The translations under genes and the position numbers were made by a program. 5,988 nt of DNA, from contig CAQBGY010000212.1 in assembly GCA_948759685.1 (NCBI GenBank), forward strand, positions 1 through 5,988, in the 5' to 3' direction. The DNA is from an uncultured Eubacterium sp. (GTDB taxonomy: Bacteria; Bacillota_A; Clostridia; Lachnospirales; Lachnospiraceae). The notes beneath the pieces are model-generated. The model saw only the letters and a list, made by a program, of their open reading frames with translations. It was not told where the DNA came from and made no database searches. Shown here in pieces: positions 1 through 5,970 of this stretch; within the stretch, counting starts at the first letter, position 1, and each line of letters begins with the position of its first letter.

Positions 1-1822
1 TTGATAAGTCTACGTTTTCAAGCGTGAATAATGGTTTTCCATTGTCGTCTGTCGTAAAGATGTTTTCATATGCTGATTTAAGTGAATCAAATGTTGGTTT
101 AAGTTGAGTATTGAGCTGGTCTATTGTCTCAGTGAGAGATAATGAAATGGGGTTTTCAAAGTTCGAGGTTGAATCTTGAACTTCTTTAATCTTAGCAATC
201 AGTTCATCCCAAGATAGGAGAGTACCTTCTGGAACTTTTACCTGTTCTGCCGCAATGTGTAGTTCTTCAAGTGTAAGTTCTCCCACTTTGCCGTCAAAAT
301 CGTCTTGCAGTTTTTCTTTGACGTTATTTACAAGTGTATCAATAGAATTGTTTACCTCAATTGGAATAACAATCCCATTACTGTTACAATATGATTGAAT
401 CTCTTGCAATGCAGAATTGATTCTATTTGTATAATTCTGTACAGTCTCATCATCTGCAATAGGTGTATAGAAATCAACCATTGCTTGTTTTGTAGCTTCA
501 TTATTGAACAGTGACACAAAATCACTTTCAAATGATTGTAATGCTGTTTGGTTAAATAACTCATTTTGCTTTATAAATTCATCATCTATAGAAGCATAAA
601 GAGAATTAATTACAGATATTACATTTTCATCATCAATTTTCCAGTAGTCACTATCTGCATAGAGCATATTCTGAAACGCAGTTCTGATATTTGCAACTCT
701 ATCTGTAATTCCCTTTTCCATAACGCTCATTCTGTTGTTGAATACATCATGTACAGCATTATAGTTTTCAGCAGAAATTTCAGATATTTCATAACCAGCC
801 TCTTTTAACACTCTAGCTAAATATACATATTCAGTTGTACCAGCTCTTAATTTTCCTAAATCTTCAAGTGTTGCGTCTGTAACATCAGACAACCATCCAT
901 GAATTTTATCATATCCATAATACTCTTCAAATTCTTCTGCGGTATTTTGACCAGAGGGTGATGTTTTTGCTCCTAAAACTCCTTGATATCCATTGACAAA
1001 ATCATTATAATCCTCAAAGAAACTTTTAATAGAATTTCCCTCTTCGTCACCGTTTGACAAAAATAGTGCAGCTTTTGTACGAATTGCCTCTTTGTAAGAA
1101 TCAGTTAAACTATTAACTTTTCCTTGCAATGTAATAATTGCTTCGCCTTCGGCAGTATATCCAGTGATTAATTCTGGCATTATTTGTCCGACTTGTTGGC
1201 AGATATCTAAGAACTCAGCATATTCTTCTTCAGTACCACCAACCTTTTTGCCATTATCATCTATATTCTTGCTTAATTCATCAAATCTGTCTGATAGTGA
1301 AGATATGGTTTTTAAATTTGTTTGTGTCTCATTAAAGAATGATGATAAACTTTCTTTGAAAGCGTTGGCAGATTCTTTAGCTTCTTTAGCTGTAACAATC
1401 CATTCATCAACTTTTCCGATTAACCAACTAATACCCTGTATAATAGCAGTAAATGCTATCATATTTAAAGCGGTCGAGAATAATTTTACTGCTTTTGAAG
1501 CAATACCAGCACCAATAGATACCTCTTGTAATGCAGAATTTGTTGCTCTTTGTGCATTTGCATATGATTGTGCGGTTCCAGTACCAGCTTTTACCTTTGC
1601 AGAGTACTCAACAGCAGAAGCACTTGCTTTATGCATAATGGCATCAAATTGTTCAGTAGTAACCGTTCCATTTTGACATGCAACCTGATATTCTTTCAAA
1701 CATGCAATATCAATTTCTAACTGTGCAGTTGCTTGTTGCTGTGCAATTTTTCTTGCTTGTAATGCACCTACAATTTTTTGACCAGATAATGTTGTTTCAT
1801 CTGTAATTGTCTTGAATATCAT
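1..1822 (-). CDS. Phage tail tape-measure-like protein, partial (C-terminus off the left edge)
   Basis: An uninterrupted minus-strand frame of 607 codons from ATG 1822 runs off the window edge, with no stop. The product begins MIFKTITDET. It is rich in Ala, Gln, Glu, Ser and Thr, with long predicted helical stretches and one hydrophobic segment at about residues 103-137 (around KLFSTALNMIAFTAIIQGI), followed by many acidic helices. A long helical protein with an internal hydrophobic segment, including the local pattern EEYAEFLDICQQVGQIMPEL, resembles the very large tape-measure proteins of Clostridia siphophages and prophages. Those set tail length and help DNA pass the membrane. Oddities: no ribosome binding site lies before ATG 1822; the frame stays open back only to a TAA at 1852-1850; and its first codons lie inside a promoter element repeated at 4301-4331. 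The N-terminus may therefore have been cut by insertion of the neighbouring cassette. Family call from pattern recognition only. Confidence 0.75.
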   Translation of the reverse strand, partial: MIFKTITDETTLSGQKIVGALQARKIAQQQATAQLEIDIACLKEYQVACQNGTVTTEQFDAIMHKASASAVEYSAKVKAGTGTAQSYANAQRATNSALQEVSIGAGIASKAVKLFSTALNMIAFTAIIQGISWLIGKVDEWIVTAKEAKESANAFKESLSSFFNETQTNLKTISSLSDRFDELSKNIDDNGKKVGGTEEEYAEFLDICQQVGQIMPELITGYTAEGEAIITLQGKVNSLTDSYKEAIRTKAALFLSNGDEEGNSIKSFFEDYNDFVNGYQGVLGAKTSPSGQNTAEEFEEYYGYDKIHGWLSDVTDATLEDLGKLRAGTTEYVYLARVLKEAGYEISEISAENYNAVHDVFNNRMSVMEKGITDRVANIRTAFQNMLYADSDYWKIDDENVISVINSLYASIDDEFIKQNELFNQTALQSFESDFVSLFNNEATKQAMVDFYTPIADDETVQNYTNRINSALQEIQSYCNSNGIVIPIEVNNSIDTLVNNVKEKLQDDFDGKVGELTLEELHIAAEQVKVPEGTLLSWDELIAKIKEVQDSTSNFENPISLSLTETIDQLNTQLKPTFDSLKSAYENIFTTDDNGKPLFTLENVDLS

Positions 1823-1830
1823 ACTATAAA
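1801..1830 (+). promoter_or_regulatory. Promoter-like element before the first hairpin leader
   Basis: This stretch shares 17 consecutive bases (TGAATATCATACTATAA) plus a similar flank (CTGT..A..TGT) with 4301-4330. Possible -10 hexamers are TACTAT (1822-1827) or TATAAA (1825-1830), with a weak -35 CTGTAA at 1801-1806. A start 6-8 bases downstream would fall at about 1834-1838, the first base pairs of hairpin 1, so the transcript would begin with the hairpin array. The element overlaps the 5' end of the leftward tape-measure frame. The conservation is seen directly; the promoter role and start point are inferred. Confidence 0.6.
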
Positions 1831-1833
1831 TGG

Positions 1834-1925
1834 TGTATAATTGTGGAGATTATACATTGTGCAGATTGTGGATATCTGCATTAGCATATTGTGGAGATAT
1901 GCTTTAACGCTATGTGGAGTAGCGT
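1834..1925 (+). repeat. Tandem array of four hairpins with invariant TGTGGA(G/T) loops (leader RNA)
   Basis: Four perfect inverted repeats lie almost back to back, separated by 2-3 bases. Hairpin 1 (1834-1856) has stem TGTATAAT/ATTATACA and loop TGTGGAG. Hairpin 2 (1860-1880) has stem TGCAGAT/ATCTGCA and loop TGTGGAT. Hairpin 3 (1883-1903) has stem AGCATAT/ATATGCT and loop TGTGGAG. Hairpin 4 (1907-1925) has stem ACGCTA/TAGCGT and loop TGTGGAG. Stem sequences differ completely but pairing is perfect, while the loop is fixed; that is the signature of an RNA element read through its loop. The array fills the leader between the promoter-like element and the ribosome binding site of the membrane-protein gene. 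Function unknown; candidates are an RNA-binding regulator (GGA in a loop recalls CsrA sites, but the flanks do not match) or ribosome standby through GGAG. Confidence 0.85.
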
Positions 1926-1958
1926 ATTTATAATATCAAGTCAAAGGGGTAGGGTATT

Positions 1959-2618
1959 ATGTCTAAGAAAATTATTGCTTTATCAACAATGTTGTTATCT
2001 GTATTGTTAGTATTGGTTACTGTTGAAACTGTTACAGGTAGAGGTTTGTTGGAAGGACAGTGTACTTTTTATCAAACAATTTCGCCATTTGGAAAATATT
2101 TTAATCTGTCGCAAAGCGATAAATTACCTATGCAATGGTTGGGAATAATAATGTTCATTATTGGAATTTTGTTATTATTTGTGCCAAATTTTGTGCTGTT
2201 TGAACATTCAAAGAAAAGAAGTATAATACTTGTAATTATCAATATTATAGGTATTATTCTTGGTTTTCTCTTTTTTCAATCGTATTCATATATGTTTATG
2301 CTAATAATATTATGCATTCTATTAGTTTGTAATATTTTTATTCAGTTTTTTAATGGCATCAGAAGTCGAAGCGATATGTCTGTTTTAATATTGACTTCTC
2401 TTATTGGAGTGTTAAATATTTACTATTTGTTTCATCATTTTATGATGTATAAACAATTAGATACTTGGTACTTTAATGATGCATTTGACAGAATGACCAG
2501 AGAAATGATTCACATCTCCAGAATCAATATAGTATGCCTAGCCCTGTGGCTTATTCCTTATGGAATACTGCTGGTGAGAGAAATTAAGGATAATGGCAAT
2601 AAGTCTGTAAAGTCATAG
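1959..2618 (+). CDS. Six-helix integral membrane protein, hypothetical
   Basis: This encodes 219 residues of unrecognised family. Hydrophobic segments are visible at about residues 4-24, 59-81, 88-106, 110-131, 140-161 and 189-207, so a polytopic cytoplasmic-membrane protein with six helices is likely. A hydrophilic loop of about 34 residues (25-58, with one Cys at 35) separates helices 1 and 2, and the C-terminal tail is short and basic. The first segment has a Lys-Lys start and could be an uncleaved signal anchor. Start ATG 1959 is supported by AAGGGG at 1944-1949, nine bases upstream; a second G-rich stretch, TAGGG (1950-1954), lies closer. The gene is a stand-alone unit with its own promoter-like element, hairpin leader and strong terminator. 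A role in superinfection exclusion or phage defence fits the setting, but nothing in the sequence shows it. Confidence 0.82.
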   Translation: MSKKIIALSTMLLSVLLVLVTVETVTGRGLLEGQCTFYQTISPFGKYFNLSQSDKLPMQWLGIIMFIIGILLLFVPNFVLFEHSKKRSIILVIINIIGIILGFLFFQSYSYMFMLIILCILLVCNIFIQFFNGIRSRSDMSVLILTSLIGVLNIYYLFHHFMMYKQLDTWYFNDAFDRMTREMIHISRINIVCLALWLIPYGILLVREIKDNGNKSVKS

Positions 2619-2646
2619 GTTTACTTCCTTTCAAATTTTTTAGAGT

Positions 2647-2712
2647 AAGACTACTGAATATATATCACAATATAGAAATTATAATATCTATTCAGTAGTC
2701 TTTTTTATTATT
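2647..2712 (+). terminator. Rho-independent terminator of the membrane-protein gene
   Basis: A perfect 14-bp inverted repeat (AAGACTACTGAATA at 2647-2660 with TATTCAGTAGTCTT at 2689-2702) encloses an AT-rich 28-base loop. It is followed by a T-rich tract (TTTTTTATTATT from 2701). It begins 29 bases after the stop codon and separates this unit from the DUF262 gene. The large loop is unusual for a terminator and may fold further. Confidence 0.85.
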
Positions 2713-2718
2713 GAAAAT

Positions 2719-2757
2719 ATGTTCTGGGTATCAAAAATATACAACTAATGGTACAAT
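2719..2757 (+). promoter_or_regulatory. Probable promoter of the DUF262 gene, with partial shared upstream element
   Basis: TGGTACAAT at 2749-2757 is an extended -10 (TG, one base, TACAAT). Initiation would be near 2764 and would leave a short leader before AGGAGGA at 2774-2780. Upstream, ATGTTCTG..TATCA (2719-2733) matches 13 of 15 positions with the element at 4308-4322 before the zinc-ribbon gene, differing only as GG for AA. No convincing -35 hexamer is seen for the 2752 hexamer; TTGAAA at 2711-2716 is too far away. No hairpin of the TGTGGA type occurs here. Confidence 0.45.
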
Positions 2758-2789
2758 ATATTTACCAACATTTAGGAGGATATCGTTCT

Positions 2790-4238
2790 ATGGCACGAAA
2801 GAAGAAAATTCTTAGTCCTACATATACAGAGCTAATTGTACCAACATATGAAGCAATAAAGCAATTAGGAAATTCAGCTACTAATGAAGAGATTTATAAT
2901 AAAATTATTGAAAATTTAAATTTGCCTTATGATGTAATTCACGAACCGCATGGAAAAAATTTGGGCAGAGGTGAATTAGAATATCAACTTGCATGGGCAA
3001 GAACTTATTTAAAAAATTATGGTGTTATAAAAAGTATTAAAAGAGGTACATGGGAGATAGAACCATCTTTTGTTGGAGATATCCAATTAAATTATAGAGA
3101 AGTGATTGACTATACAGCGCATAAAAAACAAAAATCAGATAATAATGTAGAAAATAATAGTGAAAATTTTCAAAATGAGGACGTTGATGATCTAACAGAG
3201 GATAACAAATATATTTCTGATGTTGAACAACCTGAAAATGCAAATTTATATATAAAAAGCCTGATTGACTCGTGGGAAACTAAAGATTTAAAAATACCTT
3301 TCTTTCAAAGAAAGTTTGTTTGGACTTTACGTCAGGCAAGTTTGTTTATAGAATCATTATTGTCTAATTTACCAATTCCAGCACTTATGTTTTATAAAGA
3401 TGCTGATGATTTTCAATATATAATAGATGGACAACAACGAACAAAAAGCATTCTTTATTTTACAGGTGCAATAAAACCCGATGAAGTTGATGATGATAAT
3501 AAAAAATTTTTAAATTTTAGATTAATCGGATTAGCAGATGATAGCCCTTACAAAAATAAAACATTTGCTGGACTTGATCCTTCCATAAAAAGAAAATTAT
3601 TAAACCGCACATTGCCAATAACCACAGTAAAGGTAAATGATGATAATGATTTACCTAAAATTTTTGAGATTTTTCGTAGACTTAATACAGGCGGCACTCC
3701 TTTAACTAAGCAAGAAATTAGAAATTGTATTTGTGCAGGTAATTTTAATGAGTTTCTTATTGATTTAAATAAAAACAAAGAATGGCAATCATTTATTACC
3801 AGCGAGAACGATAGAAAAAGGCAACGTGATGTTGAATTAATATTACGATTTTTTGCTTTATATGAAACCTATAAACAATACAAAAGACCAATGGATGAAT
3901 TTTTAACATTATATTTTGAAGCACATAGAAATATTGACGAATCTGAAAGGAATGAGAAAACCACACTTTTTACAACGGTTGTGTCAGCCATATATAATAA
4001 TTTAGGGAGAAGACCGTTCCATATAAAAAATGGTTTGAACTCTGGAGTATGTGATTCGGTTATGGTAGCTTTTGCAAATAATATTAACAATATTCCGTTG
4101 AATATAAAGGATCGATTCTTTGCTTTGACGCATAACGATGAATTTTATAAATATTGCGGCAAAAATATTAACGACAATGAATCTGTACAATGTAGGATAC
4201 AGATTGCAACAGAGTATCTTTTTGGTGACGCAGAATGA
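2790..4238 (+). CDS. Mrr_N-DUF262 (GmrSD/DGQQR-type) restriction-like protein
   Basis: The product is 482 residues. Residues ~8-88 fit the Mrr N-terminal winged-helix domain (Mrr_N): helix starting IVPTYEAIKQLG, the ATNEEIYNKI segment, then GRGELEYQLAWARTYLKNYG and a basic RGTWEI strand. An acidic, Asn-rich linker (~110-150) follows. Residues ~150-480 are DUF262, with IPFFQRKFVW at 169-178, the signature DGQQRT at 213-218 and FRRLNTGG at 295-302. In GmrSD-type type IV restriction and in SspE or BrxU proteins, DUF262 is the nucleotide-dependent part and DUF1524 the HNH nuclease. No HNH motif is seen here, so the protein has DUF262 alone plus a probable DNA-reading winged helix. Start 2790 is chosen over an in-frame ATG at 2748 because AGGAGGA (2774-2780) sits nine bases before it and the upstream ATG precedes the likely -10. 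A stand-alone gene with its own terminator. Phage-defence role inferred from the family. Confidence 0.9.
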   Translation: MARKKKILSPTYTELIVPTYEAIKQLGNSATNEEIYNKIIENLNLPYDVIHEPHGKNLGRGELEYQLAWARTYLKNYGVIKSIKRGTWEIEPSFVGDIQLNYREVIDYTAHKKQKSDNNVENNSENFQNEDVDDLTEDNKYISDVEQPENANLYIKSLIDSWETKDLKIPFFQRKFVWTLRQASLFIESLLSNLPIPALMFYKDADDFQYIIDGQQRTKSILYFTGAIKPDEVDDDNKKFLNFRLIGLADDSPYKNKTFAGLDPSIKRKLLNRTLPITTVKVNDDNDLPKIFEIFRRLNTGGTPLTKQEIRNCICAGNFNEFLIDLNKNKEWQSFITSENDRKRQRDVELILRFFALYETYKQYKRPMDEFLTLYFEAHRNIDESERNEKTTLFTTVVSAIYNNLGRRPFHIKNGLNSGVCDSVMVAFANNINNIPLNIKDRFFALTHNDEFYKYCGKNINDNESVQCRIQIATEYLFGDAE

Positions 4239-4244
4239 TATCTT

Positions 4245-4274
4245 AAAGACTCATCAAATCAGGTGAGTCTTTTT
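4245..4274 (+). terminator. Rho-independent terminator of the DUF262 gene
   Basis: A perfect 9-bp stem, AAAGACTCA (4245-4253) with TGAGTCTTT (4264-4272), continues into a T run to 4274. It begins six bases after the stop codon, so the DUF262 gene is closed off from the next gene. Confidence 0.85.
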
Positions 4275-4300
4275 AATATCCAAAACAGTTATCAATTTTA

Positions 4301-4331
4301 CTGTCAAATGTTCTGAATATCATACTATAAT
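4301..4331 (+). promoter_or_regulatory. Promoter-like element before the second hairpin leader
   Basis: CTGTCA (4301-4306) is a fair -35. TACTAT (4323-4328) or a perfect TATAAT (4326-4331) is the -10, giving spacers of 16 or 19 bases. TGAATATCATACTATAA (4314-4330) is identical to the element before the membrane-protein gene. The expected start at about 4335-4338 again coincides with the first base pairs of the first hairpin. Confidence 0.65.
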
Positions 4332-4335
4332 TTGT

Positions 4336-4406
4336 GTGTATTGTGGATATACACTTTTCGTACTTTGTGGAGAAGTACTTGATTTATACTTTGTGGAGAA
4401 GTATAA
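4336..4406 (+). repeat. Tandem array of three hairpins with invariant TGTGGA(G/T) loops (leader RNA)
   Basis: Three perfect inverted repeats are separated by 5 bases each. Hairpin A (4336-4354) has stem GTGTAT/ATACAC and loop TGTGGAT. Hairpin B (4360-4378) has stem GTACTT/AAGTAC and loop TGTGGAG. Hairpin C (4384-4406) has stem TTATACTT/AAGTATAA and loop TGTGGAG. The loop rule is the same as in the array at 1834-1925, with different stems, and the position is also the same: directly after the shared promoter element and before the ribosome binding site (AGGAG 4421-4425). B and C share five arm bases (TACTT), suggesting duplication. The function is unknown. Confidence 0.85.
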
Positions 4407-4434
4407 TAAAAAATAAAAATAGGAGTATCAAATC

Positions 4435-4773
4435 ATGATATATGAGAGAATATGTTATATGTGTCCTAAATGTAATCAAGGGTGTTTCTTCAATAAAGCA
4501 GAAGAGTATTCAACAATCTGTCCTATATGTAATGTTGAAATGAGGGATATGGGAAGTGAGTTTGTAGACTCCGAAATGGAAAAAATGAAAACTGAAAAAT
4601 TTCAGAGGGCGTTACAAAATCCCACTCCTTTGGTTAATTGCCCATATTGTAATTCGGCAAATGTTACTAAGATTTCAACAGTTTCCAAAGTAGTAGATAC
4701 AGCGGTTTGGGGTATCTTTGGTACTAAGAGACTTAAACAATGGCATTGTAATAAGTGTGGTTCTGATTTTTAA
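4435..4773 (+). CDS. Double zinc-ribbon protein, phage-associated type
   Basis: The product is 112 residues with two four-cysteine clusters. The first is Cys10-x2-Cys13 with Cys29-x2-Cys32 (CPKC/CPIC), an N-terminal zinc ribbon; extra Cys7 and Cys17 lie nearby. The second is Cys69-x2-Cys72 (CPYC) with Cys105-x2-Cys108, ending KQWHCNKCGSDF. Between the second pair lies STVSKVVDTAVWGIFGTKRL, a short hydrophobic and basic stretch. This C-terminal ribbon looks like one common in phage and mobile-element proteins of Firmicutes, usually annotated hypothetical. It probably binds zinc structurally and may contact nucleic acid or protein; no enzyme motif is seen. Start ATG 4435 has AGGAG at 4421-4425, nine bases away. 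Its leader carries the three-hairpin array, and it ends before a two-way terminator. Whether this small protein itself recognises the TGTGGA loops is an attractive but untested idea. Confidence 0.85.
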   Translation: MIYERICYMCPKCNQGCFFNKAEEYSTICPICNVEMRDMGSEFVDSEMEKMKTEKFQRALQNPTPLVNCPYCNSANVTKISTVSKVVDTAVWGIFGTKRLKQWHCNKCGSDF

Positions 4774-4820
4774 TTATCACGTCCTTTCAATAATTTGGAA
4801 TAGAAGAAGAGTAAAATATA

Positions 4821-4847
4821 AAAAGACACTGTTTAAGGTGTCTTTTA
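4821..4847. terminator. Bidirectional rho-independent terminator between convergent genes
   Basis: AAAAGACAC (4821-4829) pairs perfectly with GTGTCTTTT (4838-4846), around a loop of about 6-8 bases. It has T-rich flanks on the plus strand (TTTTATTTT) and A-rich sequence upstream that reads as T-rich on the minus strand. It can serve both the zinc-ribbon gene and the leftward toxin-like gene; the restored stop codon of the latter (4847-4845) overlaps the stem. Confidence 0.8.
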
Positions 4848-5707
4848 TTTTAAATATAATGGGTGGCTATTATCATCGGGATCTTTTTCAAAGTCTCCAT
4901 TAAATTTATATTGTCCTTGGTGAACAGCGTTTTTATTGTAGACCTCAAATCCACCATCTCAAAATCCGTTGATAAATAAACATCTTTTGATTGATTAACA
5001 AAAACTTGTCTTTTAGGAGAACGTCCTTTTTTATCTTTTTTTGCTTTTTTCTTATTTAAAGCGGTAAGTTGAGCATCATAAATATAATGATTCCTGATTG
5101 CAACTTCCAATCCAATTTTTGTGAAATCAGAAATCTTATCACCAGAATATGATGGTTGTAAAATTTCTGAACGCCATTTATTATATCCATTACATAATTT
5201 TTCAGCAGGAAATTTATTATCAAAACTTGATTTCGGTATATGTACTAAATCATTATTGACAATCCAATCAGCTATATTTGACTTAACTTCTTCATCATAA
5301 TTTCCAATAAAATATATGCAATCATCTAAATTCCTAAATACTAATTCTCTATTTTTTATGCTGTATACTAAAGGAATAATGAGAATGTCATCAGGGTAAG
5401 TATCTATAATATATTTTATTTTACCAATAAATAATTGATTAAAAGACATATTTTCTAAAAAAACATCAGATGCAGTAGTTATATTATTTAAGTCACATTT
5501 TTCTGCCTTTTCTGTTTCGAGAATTTTTCTATTTATGTTTTGACTCATAAAGGATAGATTATATGAAATATTCTTTTTATAAAATGGCTCGAAGAAAATA
5601 ATTTTTGCATCAAAATAATCTTTAATTGCTTGAATCAATTTATTAAAATATTCATTTTGTGCTAAAGTATTTCTATAAAAATTATCATCAAGTAATATCT
5701 TATACAC
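4845..5707 (-). pseudogene. Colicin E3-like ribonuclease toxin with unknown N-terminal domain, frameshifted near 4958
   Basis: As read, the frame gives 285 residues from GTG 5707 and stops at 4850. GTG 5707 is preferred because AGAAGG (5721-5716) lies eight bases upstream; another GTG at 5716 has no room for a site. Below, numbering is from 5716. Residues 1-215 are an unrecognised soluble domain without signal peptide. Residues 222-236 are a very basic linker (KKKAKKDKKGRSPKR). After D251-F-E253 the open frame turns into unlikely sequence, while the other frame gives GGFEVYNKNAVHQGQYKF and ends ...SHPLYLK with stop at 4847-4845. Restoring one C between 4958 and 4957 yields D-F-E-H-G-G-F-E. 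That matches the spacing of the colicin E3 catalytic residues Asp510, His513 and Glu517, and HQG aligns with HLG of E3. Colicin E3 cuts 16S rRNA in the decoding centre. Absence of a secretion signal suggests an intracellular toxin, perhaps for abortive infection. The lesion may be real or an assembly error. Confidence 0.7.
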
Positions 5708-5970
5708 TATTTTCACCTTCTAATGCTTTTTTCTTCTGCAAATTCCTATACCCAGCATCAATTATTTTTTCAGTTTCGCTTGCAAATTGATAAAAGAAAT
5801 TTTCGTTTTCACATAAAGCTCCATTTATATCATCAATCGTAATTGGCTGTTTATGAGATATATTGTATTCATCCTTGTCAATAAAAAATATTTGCACTTT
5901 TTCCTTAAAAATTTTTTCTTCCATACATCTTCTTACTAATCTATTAATAAAGTGATCGCTATGAGTTTCG
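5700..5970 (-). CDS. Upstream partner of the toxin gene, hypothetical, 5'-partial at contig end
   Basis: The minus-strand frame is open from the last genuine base (5970) to the stop at 5702-5700. An ATG at 5924 would give 74 residues (MEEKIFKEKVQIFF...), but its only ribosome site is a weak AAGAAG four bases away. The codons before it also read like protein (ETHSDHFINRLVRRC), so the gene probably starts beyond the contig. The visible part is charged, with EKVQIFFIDKDEY near the start and a C-terminal helix ending KIIDAGYRNLQKKKALEGENSV. I do not recognise the family. It overlaps the toxin-like gene by eight bases (from GTG 5707), and its own 3' end carries the toxin's ribosome site, so the two are likely translationally coupled. 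An antitoxin, immunity or sensor role is possible but unsupported by motifs. Confidence 0.65.

Noticed and set aside
566..808. Plus-strand open frame of 80 codons
   Set aside because: Antisense to the tape-measure frame, no ribosome site, low-information composition.
1164..1676. Plus-strand open frame of 170 codons
   Set aside because: It lies entirely antisense to the continuous tape-measure frame, has no ribosome site, and looks like a compositional shadow.
1834..1925. CRISPR array
   Set aside because: Units are only about 21 bases and nearly contiguous, the arms vary while only the loop is constant, and there are no spacers or cas genes.
1834..1925. Type III toxin-antitoxin RNA (toxI-like tandem repeats)
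   Set aside because: toxI repeats are near-identical and lie before a ToxN-type endoribonuclease; here stems differ and the downstream gene is a six-helix membrane protein.
2748..2789. Extra 14 N-terminal residues of the DUF262 protein from ATG 2748
   Set aside because: No ribosome site precedes it, and it lies upstream of the likely -10 (TACAAT 2752-2757); ATG 2790 has a strong AGGAGGA.
3037..4190. Several minus-strand open frames inside the DUF262 gene
   Set aside because: Antisense to a gene with clear family motifs, no ribosome sites, unlikely protein sequence.
4718..4903. Plus-strand open frame of 61 codons
   Set aside because: It overlaps the zinc-ribbon gene in another frame and runs through the terminator; no ribosome site.
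4950..4966. Programmed -1 frameshift in the toxin-like gene
   Set aside because: No X-XXY-YYZ slippery heptamer is present at the switch point and no obvious downstream stimulatory structure; a simple one-base deletion explains it and restores the His codon.
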